A stretch of DNA of 14,156 nucleotides from Euryarchaeota archaeon SCGC AAA252-I15 (GTDB taxonomy: Archaea; Altiarchaeota; Altiarchaeia; IMC4; SCGC-AAA252-I15): the NCBI GenBank assembly GCA_000402775.1, contig AQSC01000026.1:1-14156 (forward strand), in the 5' to 3' direction. A program made the translations under genes and the position numbers. This document shows, one piece after another, positions 6,521 to 12,080 of the stretch. Each line of letters begins with the position of its first letter. The first letter of the stretch is position 1. The notes beneath the pieces were generated by a model. That model was not told the origin of the DNA and made no database searches. It saw only the letters and a program-made list of their open reading frames with translations.

Positions 6521-6705
6521 GCGACTACGAAATTTACGAGAAATGTAAAGTTAAGGTTCTTTACATTGATGGGGATAATCACCGGGTTTTTCACGGACGG
6601 ATCCGAGTTATTGATGAATATTTCATAGAGTTTATTTATCCTGATGGGACTCCAATGCTCGTAAACAAGAAGAATATAGAGAAGGTGATTCCTAAAAATG
6701 TCTGA
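6517..6705 (+). CDS. Sm/Hfq-like small beta-barrel protein
   Basis: The 62-residue product begins at GTG overlapping the previous stop (GTGA). Its pattern is that of an Sm fold: strand KVKVLYIDGDNHRVFHG, strand RIRVIDEYFIEFIYPDG, strand TPMLVNKKNIEKVIP. The G-x-I/V-x-x-x-D-x-F/Y-I motif and the closing I-x-x-V-I-P are the two Sm signatures, and Hfq also ends in its Sm2 strand with V-x-P. Sm and Hfq proteins form rings that bind RNA. If correct, this would be a virus-encoded RNA-binding ring. The N-terminal helix is very short. Another SH3-like barrel is the main alternative. Confidence 0.5.
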   Translation: MSDYEIYEKCKVKVLYIDGDNHRVFHGRIRVIDEYFIEFIYPDGTPMLVNKKNIEKVIPKNV

Positions 6706-6787
6706 ATCACAAGCACACAAGGATTTACGAAGAATTTTATTTCGTTATTTCATTTATAAAGGCTTACGTTATAATACTTTACAATAA
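6698..6787 (+). CDS. small basic ORF of 29 residues
   Basis: The frame begins MSESQAHKDLRRILFRYFIY and ends LRYNTLQ. AGGTGAT lies 8 bases upstream of the ATG (6683-6689), a good ribosome-binding site, and it overlaps the previous gene by 8 bases. It also contains the TATA box of the next gene. It would be a basic, partly aromatic helix. No function can be assigned. Confidence 0.4.
   Translation: MSESQAHKDLRRILFRYFIYKGLRYNTLQ
6753..6760 (+). promoter_or_regulatory. TATA box upstream of the 6809 gene
   Basis: TTTATAAA predicts a transcript starting near 6784-6787. That leaves a leader of about 25 bases that carries GAGGTGA (6797-6803) 5 bases before the ATG at 6809. This internal promoter would let the following genes be expressed apart from the winged-helix genes. 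Confidence 0.45.
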
Positions 6788-6808
6788 GGTAACAATGAGG
6801 TGAAGACT

Positions 6809-7297
6809 ATGACAAACAAAAACAAAAAGAGTGTGAAAATGGAAAACAAAACTGAAGCCCAAGGAAAAACCGAAATTATTTTTGTCGTAGGAAAGCAAGG
6901 AAACCACCTATTAGATTGGTTTGTAGGAACGGTATCCCTAATAGAAAAACAAGAAAAATACCAAGAATTTTGTCGTGGACGAGTAGTCAAATGTGTGGAC
7001 GAAGTCATACAAATACCACCCAAACTGAGGTACAATATTCTTGACAGGATATGGAAAAACAAAAAAGGCAAACCATATATTTTCTCAAGATATGAAAGCG
7101 CATTATTCGAAATATCAGAGAGCGAAATAGAAAAAATCAAAGTTGAAGTAAAAAAAACAATTCAAGTTGAGGAGGAAAAGAAAAGAATGAAGGAAGAAAA
7201 AAATAGAAATCGAGTGGAAACTGGTACATACATGGATTGGAGCTTTGGCGATGCAGAAGCAGAAGGTTGTGAACCTGACATGCTTGTTGTTCGGTGA
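6809..7297 (+). CDS. unknown protein with charged C-terminal helix
   Basis: The 162-residue product starts at ATG 6809, chosen because GAGGTGA lies 5 bases upstream; a GTG at 6800 inside that motif is less likely. After a Lys/Asn-rich N-terminus come a beta-like segment (TEIIFVVGKQGNHLLDWFVG) and a mixed region with a Cys (QEFCRGRVVKCVDEV). A helix follows, very rich in Lys and Glu (residues about 105-135, EKIKVEVKKTIQVEEEKKRM), and then an acidic tail. The strong charge segregation suggests a coiled coil or RNA-binding extension. I do not recognise a family. It is A-rich compared with the tail genes. The stop overlaps a GGTGA motif used by the next gene. Confidence 0.65.
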   Translation: MTNKNKKSVKMENKTEAQGKTEIIFVVGKQGNHLLDWFVGTVSLIEKQEKYQEFCRGRVVKCVDEVIQIPPKLRYNILDRIWKNKKGKPYIFSRYESALFEISESEIEKIKVEVKKTIQVEEEKKRMKEEKNRNRVETGTYMDWSFGDAEAEGCEPDMLVVR

Positions 7298-7303
7298 TGA
7301 AAA

Positions 7304-7528
7304 ATGGAAAGAATACAATATTCAACGAATACTGTCATACTTCGAGATGAAGAAGAGTATTTTCATATATATACGAATCCTTATACGAAAATAAAAAATA
7401 CTCGGCAACTCATATTCGATACAGAAAACAAGGCAGAATTGCGTGATGGGAATGTAGTACATACTTTCGAGAAAAAAATCATTGACGTAACATTTCTTGA
7501 GGCTTCGTCTTCGGGGTGTTTGGAATGA
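7304..7528 (+). CDS. small unknown protein
   Basis: The 74-residue product has alternating short strands (RIQYSTNTVILRDEEEYFHI, RQLIFDTENKAELRD, VVHTFEKKIIDVTFLEA), which suggests a small beta protein. GGTGA at 7293-7297 lies 6 bases before the ATG. The stop overlaps the ATG of the next small ORF (ATGA). No family is recognised. Confidence 0.6.
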   Translation: MERIQYSTNTVILRDEEEYFHIYTNPYTKIKNTRQLIFDTENKAELRDGNVVHTFEKKIIDVTFLEASSSGCLE

Positions 7529-7614
7529 GTGATGAACAGTTTCGGGAGTTGATGGGCGCTATCAATGAATTAAGTGAGAGGTTAAAGGGCATTCACGCTT
7601 GCCTAAAGAAATAA
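7525..7614 (+). CDS. 29-residue helical mini-protein
   Basis: The frame reads MSDEQFRELMGAINELSERL and ends KGIHACLKK, a likely single amphipathic helix with regular hydrophobic spacing. It begins at an ATGA overlap with the previous gene and ends at TAATG overlapping the next. GGGGTG lies 6 bases upstream. The tight fit between neighbours supports translation. Its function is unknown. Confidence 0.5.
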   Translation: MSDEQFRELMGAINELSERLKGIHACLKK

Positions 7615-7778
7615 TGGCATCATACGATGTGATTATTAAGTATCGAGGTAACGGAATTAAAAGTTTTAAAGGGCTTTGCCAGTTGGACTTGGTCCCCTTG
7701 ATCATGAAGGAAGATTTGAAGGTTGATGAGTTTCACGCGACATTAATACGTGATAATCTTAAAAAAGGAGGTAATTAA
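7614..7778 (+). CDS. 54-residue unknown protein
   Basis: The frame starts at ATG inside the TAATG overlap with the previous ORF. The product begins MASYDVIIKYRGNGIKSFKG and continues with QLDLVPLIMKEDLKVDEFHA, giving a plausible beta-beta-alpha layout. Its own end supplies the AAAGGAGGT ribosome-binding site of the next gene. It is not a recognised family. Confidence 0.55.
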   Translation: MASYDVIIKYRGNGIKSFKGLCQLDLVPLIMKEDLKVDEFHATLIRDNLKKGGN

Positions 7779-7904
7779 ATGGATTTGATTCAGCTTAGAG
7801 AGCGGGAAGAATATTGGAAGCGAGTGTTGAGTGAAGAGCCTTATAGCAACGTCCGTTGTAGGTATAGTATTCCGATTGGCTATGAAATCGACAAGATTGA
7901 GTGA
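7779..7904 (+). CDS. 41-residue unknown protein
   Basis: This gene has one of the best ribosome-binding sites in the window: GGAGGT at 7767-7772, 6 bases before the ATG. The product begins MDLIQLREREEYWKRVLSEE and continues with a short Cys- and Tyr-containing part (NVRCRYSIPIGYEIDKIE). It overlaps the start of the SWIM gene by 23 bases. Its function is unknown. Confidence 0.5.
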   Translation: MDLIQLREREEYWKRVLSEEPYSNVRCRYSIPIGYEIDKIE

Positions 7905-8127
7905 GGATTCTTGGCAGGTTTTGGTTGCTGGCAGAGTCTACATTGTTAAAAAGGAGGATGAGGTTAGTTTTACAGTCAACGGACACTTGGTTTGGTTTAG
8001 CAATAAAATTTGGACGTGCGGGTGTCCTGACTGGCTGTTTCGGAGGCAGCGGATGGAAGTGAAGTACGATAAACCGTATGAGTGCAAGCACATTAAAATA
8101 GTTTTAGAATTAATGAGAGGTGATTAG
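7882..8127 (+). CDS. SWIM zinc-finger protein
   Basis: The 81-residue product, from ATG 7882, contains Cys46-x-Cys48 and Cys68-x-His70, the CxC(x19)CxH pattern of SWIM domains, flanked by the usual features (QVLVAGRVYIVKKED before, IKIVLELM after). The same frame is open from ATG 7831, but that longer start would lie deep inside the previous gene and add a hydrophobic stretch absent from SWIM proteins. SWIM domains bind zinc and mediate DNA or protein contacts; stand-alone SWIM proteins are common in archaea and their mobile elements. The GAGGTGAT at its end serves the next gene. Confidence 0.75.
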   Translation: MKSTRLSEDSWQVLVAGRVYIVKKEDEVSFTVNGHLVWFSNKIWTCGCPDWLFRRQRMEVKYDKPYECKHIKIVLELMRGD

Positions 8128-8129
8128 TT

Positions 8130-8669
8130 ATGGAGGATAGTGGTAAGATTACGGATATTCGACAGGTTAATGGTGTAAATAAGGAGACGGGAAAGTCTTG
8201 GGTAATGCATGTTTTACAGTTGGATGGTGACGTGAAACGAGAGTACACTGCATTCAAGCAGTTTCCCAAAACGTTGGAGGAGGCTATGACTGCCGGCAAG
8301 ACGGTGATTGTTTCTTTTGATGCTAAAGGTGAGTACAAGAATTACAGCGATTTTAAAATCAAGGAGTATGACGCGCAGAATCCGCCGGTTGTGAAGCCTT
8401 TCCCCAAGGAAAAACCACCGTCTGAGGAAGCTCAACCCGACTCAGAGGAGGAACAAGACACTCCTAACGAGCAGGAGGCAGCTCTTAAGTCTATTCTGGT
8501 GGAGTCTTGCCTTGAAGTTAAAACTATTCAGGAGAAGGCTATAGCCCTCACGGTTGATAATCTAGCGAGTGCCAAGCAAACGGTTGATGGTAACGGGTTG
8601 GCTAGGCTCGTAAACTGTGCTTACCTAGGTATTGAGGGTCGGATGGCTAAGAAGCTTCGGGAGAAATAA
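8130..8669 (+). CDS. OB-fold-like protein, putative ssDNA-binding
   Basis: The 179-residue product has an N-terminal domain (residues 1-85) with OB-like strands: GKITDIRQVNGVN, SWVMHVLQLDGDV, KREYTAFKQF, KTVIVSFDAKGEYKNYSDFK. A Pro/Glu/Ser-rich acidic linker (residues about 88-115) follows, then a helical C-terminal part (residues 115-179). A nucleic-acid-binding OB domain plus acidic linker is reminiscent of single-stranded DNA-binding proteins, although their acidic tip is normally at the very C-terminus. GAGGTGAT stands upstream of the ATG. It follows the SWIM gene by 2 bases, which suggests a shared role in DNA metabolism. The identification is by pattern and moderately uncertain. Confidence 0.55.
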   Translation: MEDSGKITDIRQVNGVNKETGKSWVMHVLQLDGDVKREYTAFKQFPKTLEEAMTAGKTVIVSFDAKGEYKNYSDFKIKEYDAQNPPVVKPFPKEKPPSEEAQPDSEEEQDTPNEQEAALKSILVESCLEVKTIQEKAIALTVDNLASAKQTVDGNGLARLVNCAYLGIEGRMAKKLREK

Positions 8670-8675
8670 ATTAGG

Positions 8676-9194
8676 ATGGTTAGATTAATTTTTCCCACTG
8701 AGTTGTCTGATTTAGAGAGGAAGACTATGATCGAAGTTGGATTGAATCCTGAGAAACAGGGTGATGTAAACACTTTTTTTAATTATAATATTACAACTCG
8801 GGGTCGTTATAAAAGAAGTGTTTTTGAGGGTAAGCCTGTTGGAAAGATTAGGCAAGGGAAGAAACATAGAAATAAAAACCTTGTGAATAATTGTCATCGT
8901 TTCACATCAACAAATCAACCTTTTAACTCCTCTAAACGTGGTGTGAGGATTAAGGCTAAATGCCAAAATTGTTTTACCAACTTTTTCACGTGGTCTTGTA
9001 GTGTGAATAAAAGTAGGTGGTGTTCTGACTGTCTTGTAGAAATTAAGAGGTTGCGTGCGAGAGTGAGAAATAGGAAATTAAACAAGCCAAAGCCTAACCC
9101 TTTTAACAGGGGTCAGAAAATAAAGCCGATAATTCGTTTAACGGAAAAAACAATAATTGATTTGGGATATAATCTAAAAGAGGCGAAAAACTAA
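8676..9194 (+). CDS. basic zinc-ribbon protein
   Basis: The 172-residue product is very rich in Lys, Arg and Asn. It has Cys96-x2-Cys99 and Cys116-x2-Cys119 (KCQNCFTNFFTWSC, RWCSDCL), a zinc ribbon embedded between two basic segments. The region before it (GKIRQGKKHRNKNLVNNCHR) and the tail (RLRARVRNRKLNKPKPNPFN) look disordered and suited to binding nucleic acid. No catalytic motif is seen. It could be an HNH-like remnant, but the histidine/asparagine motif is not evident. The ATG follows the previous stop by 6 bases with a weak TAGGA just upstream. Confidence 0.6.
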   Translation: MVRLIFPTELSDLERKTMIEVGLNPEKQGDVNTFFNYNITTRGRYKRSVFEGKPVGKIRQGKKHRNKNLVNNCHRFTSTNQPFNSSKRGVRIKAKCQNCFTNFFTWSCSVNKSRWCSDCLVEIKRLRARVRNRKLNKPKPNPFNRGQKIKPIIRLTEKTIIDLGYNLKEAKN

Positions 9195-9196
9195 GA

Positions 9197-10081
9197 ATGG
9201 AACCACAAGAATTAGAGAAGATACTGGAAAAACACCGTAAATGGGTTTGCAGTAGAGGCGGGGAACGTGCTGACCTGCGGGGTGCTGACCTGTGGGGTGC
9301 TGACCTGGAGGGTGCTAACCTGCGGGGTGCTGACCTGGAGGATGCTGACCTGCGGGGTGCTAACCTGCGGGGTGCTGACCTGGAGGGTGCTGACCTGCGG
9401 GGTGCTGACCTGTGGGGTGCTGACCTGGAGGATGCTGACCTGCGGAGTGCTGACCTGTGGGGTGCTAACCTGTGGGGTGCTGACCTGTGGGGTGCTAACC
9501 TGCGGGGTGCTGACCTGCGGGGTGCTAACCTGCGGGGTGCTGACCTGCGGGGTGCTGACCTGTGGGGTGCTGACCTGTGGGGTGCTAACCTGCGGAGTGC
9601 TGACCTGCGGGGTGCTGACCTGGAGGGTGCTGACCTGCGGGGTGCTGACCTGGAGGGTGCTAACCTGGAGGGTGCTAAAAACCTTAAAATGTATTCCCGT
9701 AGCGACCTTAATATTTTATCCTTCCAGAAAGGCAAGCTTCGAGCATTCAAGTACCTTAACGGAGATATTAGCCCTTACAAATATTTCAAGTATTTGGTAG
9801 GTTGGACTTACTCCGTTAAAAAGGAGGACTGCGACACCAACGTATCTAATGGGTGTGGGGCTGGTCTGAATGTGGCTTCCCTTGAATGGTGTCTTAGAGA
9901 TACGAAATTTGACTTAACTAAAACTTATATTGAAGTTGAATTTAATGTGAAAGATATTGTCTGCATTCCTTTCGTAAGTAATGGGAAATTCCGGGTTAAG
10001 AAATTGAAGGTAATACGGAAAGTTCCTGTGAATGAGATTAAGAAACTATATGCGGATTCGTCTTCGGGGGTGAAACCATGA
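9197..10081 (+). CDS. pentapeptide-repeat protein with C-terminal domain
   Basis: The 294-residue product has a short N-terminal helix (residues 1-24, EKILEKHRKWVCSRGGER) and 27 consecutive pentapeptides of A(D/N)LXX type (residues 25-159). It ends with a C-terminal domain (160-294) containing FKYLVGWTYSVKKEDC, NGCGAGLNVASLEWCL and KFRVKKLKVIRKV. Pentapeptide repeats fold into a right-handed quadrilateral beta helix, and in Qnr/MfpA-type proteins the helix mimics DNA and binds gyrase. Here Ala and Leu face inward, and all variation falls on outward positions. The C-terminal domain resembles one seen after pentapeptide repeats in phage proteins; I do not name it. Role unknown; blocking a DNA-binding host enzyme is a possibility. 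The repeat DNA is much more G+C-rich than the flanks. The stop overlaps the next ATG. Confidence 0.85.
   Translation: MEPQELEKILEKHRKWVCSRGGERADLRGADLWGADLEGANLRGADLEDADLRGANLRGADLEGADLRGADLWGADLEDADLRSADLWGANLWGADLWGANLRGADLRGANLRGADLRGADLWGADLWGANLRSADLRGADLEGADLRGADLEGANLEGAKNLKMYSRSDLNILSFQKGKLRAFKYLNGDISPYKYFKYLVGWTYSVKKEDCDTNVSNGCGAGLNVASLEWCLRDTKFDLTKTYIEVEFNVKDIVCIPFVSNGKFRVKKLKVIRKVPVNEIKKLYADSSSGVKP
9269..9673 (+). repeat. 27 tandem 15-bp units (pentapeptide-coding)
   Basis: Every unit reads GCT-(G/A)AC-CTG-(CGG/TGG/GAG)-(GGT/GAT/AGT). Four units fill each 60 bases exactly. There is not one synonymous difference among the 27 units: all variation is in codon 2, 4 or 5 and changes the amino acid. 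From the unit GCT GAC CTG CGG GGT, all forms except GAG are reached by single G-to-A or C-to-T transitions. Confidence 0.95.
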
Positions 10082-10350
10082 AAAAACAAAAACCCGAAAA
10101 AACCCTTTATGTCATGAAGAAGATGAACAACCAAATTATTTTTTTTAAAAATAATGTGAAGCGTAAGGCGGGGGAATATCATTGTTGTTTTTGTGGTAAA
10201 TTGGTTGGTATGCGACCTAGTGTTCCTTCTAGTATTAATTGTTGTAAGGATTGTTTGAAACTTGAAAGTATTGACTATCCAATGTTTCGTTTACTCCGTA
10301 ACTACAGACTGAATTGGAAAATAATGTTGCGTGATGGGGTGTTGGAGTGA
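10078..10350 (+). CDS. zinc-binding mini-protein
   Basis: The 90-residue product has a basic N-terminus and CCFC (residues 36-39) plus CCKDC (55-59), two CxxC knuckles separated by 16 residues as in a zinc ribbon. A helical C-terminus follows (DYPMFRLLRNYRLNWKIMLR). The start overlaps the stop of the pentapeptide-repeat gene (ATGA), and its stop overlaps the next GTG. No ribosome-binding site is obvious, so translation is probably coupled. Its function is unknown. Confidence 0.65.
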   Translation: MKKQKPEKTLYVMKKMNNQIIFFKNNVKRKAGEYHCCFCGKLVGMRPSVPSSINCCKDCLKLESIDYPMFRLLRNYRLNWKIMLRDGVLE

Positions 10351-10472
10351 TTGTTTGTCCTGAATGCAAGCTTTTTAAAGGCTGGGGTAAGTTGTGTTGT
10401 GATGGCATGGATTTTCCTTGCAAGCCTAATATTCTAGAAACTTGTTTACATTATAAGGAGGCTGGGAAGTGA
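10347..10472 (+). CDS. 41-residue Cys-rich protein
   Basis: The frame starts at GTG overlapping the previous stop (GTGA) and ends at GTGA shared with the next gene. It contains six cysteines: VCPECKLF, KLCCDGMDFPC and ETCLHY. This is enough for one zinc site, perhaps a degenerate rubredoxin- or ribbon-like knuckle. It ends with an AAGGAGG that is the ribosome-binding site of the next gene. The fit between neighbours supports its being real. Confidence 0.6.
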   Translation: MIVCPECKLFKGWGKLCCDGMDFPCKPNILETCLHYKEAGK

Positions 10473-11035
10473 AGTTGGAGAATTGTCAGCAAGCGCAGGA
10501 TTACGTGTTTAGAATACTTCGAGGCAAAGGATTTGAAATAATCCGGCATAAGCCAGTTAATTACGTTGAAAAATACAGAAAATTCACGCATTGTGTTATA
10601 GTAGTTGAGAAAAAGGGTGTGAAGAGTGCGTTATACATGTTGTTTAAAAGAAAGTTTTTTTTGACGTATGGAAAGAGGTTTGATGATAGTGGTTTTGGCG
10701 AGAGTATTAATGTTGATTGTTTCAAACAGTTAGAAAAAAGTAAGACGTTGGAAAAAATCTTGTTTGTTTATCCTGATGGGACTGTCTTGTTTGCATCGCC
10801 TGATTCTTGGCGGGAGTTTATAGAAAAAAATAGTACTGTCAGGTTGACTAGGGCGACGGGTGAGGCGACTACGTCGGTTAGGTTGGACGTGTTGGATCGG
10901 TGGGATAGGGATATGACAGTCCAGGATTTGGAGTTGTGGCTGGAGAAAAAGAGTGTTTACGGTAGTGTCAGGAAGATGTTGGAGAATGCTGTGGGACGGT
11001 TAAAGAAGCGTTTTGAGGGGTGGAATGGTGGCTAA
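10469..11035 (+). CDS. nuclease-fold-like protein of unknown function
   Basis: The 188-residue product starts at GTG with AAGGAGG upstream. The N-terminal half alternates helix and strand (AQDYVFRILRGKGFEIIRHK, FTHCVIVVEKKGVKSALYML) and contains the turn FGESINVDCFKQLEK and the strand KILFVYPDGTVLFASP. Then comes a TRATGEATTSVRLDVLDRW segment and a helical C-terminus. The order helix-strand-strand-helix-strand recalls PD-(D/E)XK folds. I recall similar hypothetical proteins with a GESIN motif in archaea and their viruses, but this is memory and was not checked. Catalytic residues cannot be assigned, so a non-catalytic DNA-binding member of the fold is equally possible. Confidence 0.5.
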   Translation: MKLENCQQAQDYVFRILRGKGFEIIRHKPVNYVEKYRKFTHCVIVVEKKGVKSALYMLFKRKFFLTYGKRFDDSGFGESINVDCFKQLEKSKTLEKILFVYPDGTVLFASPDSWREFIEKNSTVRLTRATGEATTSVRLDVLDRWDRDMTVQDLELWLEKKSVYGSVRKMLENAVGRLKKRFEGWNGG

Positions 11036-11192
11036 TGCGGAGCCTGTACTAGTTTATTTCACTCATCTTCGGAGTGTTTGCCGTTATAAACGGAATGGTC
11101 AGAATGGGAGTGGAATACATTGTATTTACGATGAAAAAGGGGGTCCTTGCAAGAAGCATGATTGTCCTATAGTGTTGGGGAATAGAAGATGA
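11025..11192 (+). CDS. 55-residue Cys-rich protein
   Basis: The frame begins at ATG 11025 or GTG 11028 inside the end of the previous gene. It holds Cys19, Cys33, Cys42 and Cys47 with nearby His residues (SGIHCIYDEKGG, PCKKHDCPI), which could bind one zinc. The stop overlaps the next ATG (ATGA). It fills what would otherwise be a gap between larger genes. Its function is unknown. Confidence 0.55.
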   Translation: MVANAEPVLVYFTHLRSVCRYKRNGQNGSGIHCIYDEKGGPCKKHDCPIVLGNRR

Positions 11193-11338
11193 AGTGTCCT
11201 AAGTGTGGTGGGAAGACGACATATTATTTGCTTGGTTATCAGTGTGACGCCTGTTTTTTTTCGTGGGCTGCGAGTCGAGGGGGATTGAAAGTAATAGAGG
11301 AGGATAGCAAGAATAAAGATGAAAATACCAAGGATTAG
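11189..11338 (+). CDS. 49-residue zinc-ribbon protein
   Basis: The product starts MKCPKCGGKTTYY and continues GYQCDACFFSW, giving two CxxC knuckles 12 residues apart, a compact zinc ribbon. A charged tail follows (KVIEEDSKNKDENTKD). It starts at an ATGA overlap and ends 20 bases inside the next small ORF. Zinc ribbons of this size usually bind nucleic acid or partner proteins. Confidence 0.6.
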   Translation: MKCPKCGGKTTYYLLGYQCDACFFSWAASRGGLKVIEEDSKNKDENTKD

Positions 11339-11477
11339 TTTTCGTGTAGATTGGATGAAGAGGCTTGCATTAGGTATTGTGGCATCTATGTGGAATCATC
11401 CACGTTATGATTTCATAGATGTTGATAAAATGTACACGATAGTTAGGTTTATCAGGAATAATGAAAAAACTGACTGA
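11319..11477 (+). CDS. 52-residue unknown protein
   Basis: The frame begins MKIPRISFRVDWMKRLALGI and continues VASMWNHPRYDFIDVDKMYT and IVRFIRNNEKTD. It overlaps the preceding and following genes by 20 and 17 bases. A basic amphipathic helix and Trp/Tyr residues suggest a folded mini-protein. No family is recognised. Confidence 0.5.
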   Translation: MKIPRISFRVDWMKRLALGIVASMWNHPRYDFIDVDKMYTIVRFIRNNEKTD

Positions 11478-11778
11478 TTTGGAGATGCGGGAGTATAACA
11501 AGTATACTAAAAAGTACGGGCAGTTAAAACGGTGTAAGATTGACGAGTTAAACGATCACTTGTCTAATGGTGACGCGCACGAACTAGCTAAATACAAGTT
11601 GTGGCGGGAGCTTCGGAAGCAGGGTCATAAGGTTTTGACTGAGGCGGTGGAGCATGCGACGGGTATTAGACGGGATTTAGTGGACTTGACATCTGGGGAG
11701 GTTTACGAGTTTGAGACTCCGAGCAGGAGGGCTGGGAGACATGGGAAGGGAATCAACGTAAGGATGGTGGAAGAATGA
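11461..11778 (+). CDS. PD-(D/E)XK-like nuclease-fold protein
   Basis: The 105-residue product has a helix with Glu41 (DAHELAKYKLWRELRKQGHK), then TEAVEHATGIRRD and the strand pair LVDLTSGEVYEFET. The order Glu, then Asp72/Asp75, then Glu83-x-Glu85 fits the core of Hjc- and restriction-endonuclease-like folds (alpha-beta-beta with D and E-x-K/E). The usual lysine after the acidic residue is not at the expected place, so it may be inactive or a variant. The C-terminus is basic (SRRAGRHGKGINVRM). It could be a resolvase or DNA-repair nuclease. The ATG lies within the previous ORF and the stop overlaps the next ATG. Confidence 0.6.
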   Translation: MKKLTDLEMREYNKYTKKYGQLKRCKIDELNDHLSNGDAHELAKYKLWRELRKQGHKVLTEAVEHATGIRRDLVDLTSGEVYEFETPSRRAGRHGKGINVRMVEE

Positions 11779-11891
11779 AGTGTCCGGTTTGTAATAGCGG
11801 TAGGTATAAGGAGTCTTGGAAGAAGGGTATACTTCAAGAGTCTTATTGTCCGAGGTGTGGTTATGGCGTTCAATTCCAACCTGCAGGATGA
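11775..11891 (+). CDS. 38-residue zinc-ribbon protein
   Basis: The product MKCPVCNSGRYKESWKKGIL continues with SYCPRCGYGVQFQ, giving two CPxC knuckles 19 residues apart. It begins at the ATGA overlap with the nuclease-like gene and ends the early operon. A close parallel in layout to the 49-residue ribbon at 11189 suggests paralogy or convergent small ribbons. Confidence 0.65.
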   Translation: MKCPVCNSGRYKESWKKGILQESYCPRCGYGVQFQPAG

Positions 11892-11902
11892 AAACCGATA
11901 AG

Positions 11903-11910
11903 TATTTATA
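11903..11910 (+). promoter_or_regulatory. TATA box for the peptidase operon
   Basis: TATTTATA ends 24 bases before the A of the ATG at 11934, which has no Shine-Dalgarno motif upstream. As at 5942, this fits a leaderless archaeal transcript. The surrounding 11892-11933 gap is A/T-rich and otherwise empty. Confidence 0.55.
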
Positions 11911-11933
11911 GTAGTATAATAATATAGTATAGT

Positions 11934-12080
11934 ATGGGACTTGTGTATTTGAGGAGGGATGACGAAAAAACCATTAGGGAAGAATTAGCTGAACGCATTA
12001 AAAACAAGCCTTTAGAGAAACACACCTTAACCCAAATTTTGCACGAAAGAATACATAATATTGATTGGAGGAATGAATAA
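11934..12080 (+). CDS. small ribbon-helix-helix-like protein
   Basis: The 48-residue product has a short N-terminal strand (MGLVYLRRDD) followed by helices EKTIREELAERIKNKPLE and HTLTQILHERIHNIDW, the layout of RHH DNA-binding proteins or antitoxins. It is the first gene behind its TATA box and its stop overlaps the peptidase start (TAATG), so it may regulate this operon. No partner toxin is visible. The assignment is by pattern only. Confidence 0.5.
   Translation: MGLVYLRRDDEKTIREELAERIKNKPLEKHTLTQILHERIHNIDWRNE

Noticed and set aside
7831..7881. Longer start for the SWIM protein (MKSLIATSVVGIVFRLA)
   Set aside because: It would overlap the well-supported 7779-7904 gene by over 70 bases. 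ATG 7882 begins just before the conserved SWIM flank.
9103..9750. Long minus-strand frame (215 codons) rich in Ser-Ala-Pro-Arg repeats, and a + strand frame of VLTCG-type repeats at 9267-9800
   Set aside because: Both are out-of-frame readings of the 15-bp pentapeptide array. Only the A(D/N)LXX frame has normal flanking domains and a fitting start and stop.
7504..10069. Shared 13-mer TTCGTCTTCGGGG near the 3' ends of two genes (7504 and 10057)
   Set aside because: A match of this length is expected about once by chance in a window of this size, and no symmetric or regulatory structure is associated with it.
6638..10785. Shared 17-mer TTTATCCTGATGGGACT in the Sm-like gene (about 6638) and in the 10469 gene (about 10768)
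   Set aside because: Both copies encode the same tight-turn motif YPDGT within otherwise unrelated proteins. It looks like convergence in a beta turn, not a mobile or regulatory repeat.
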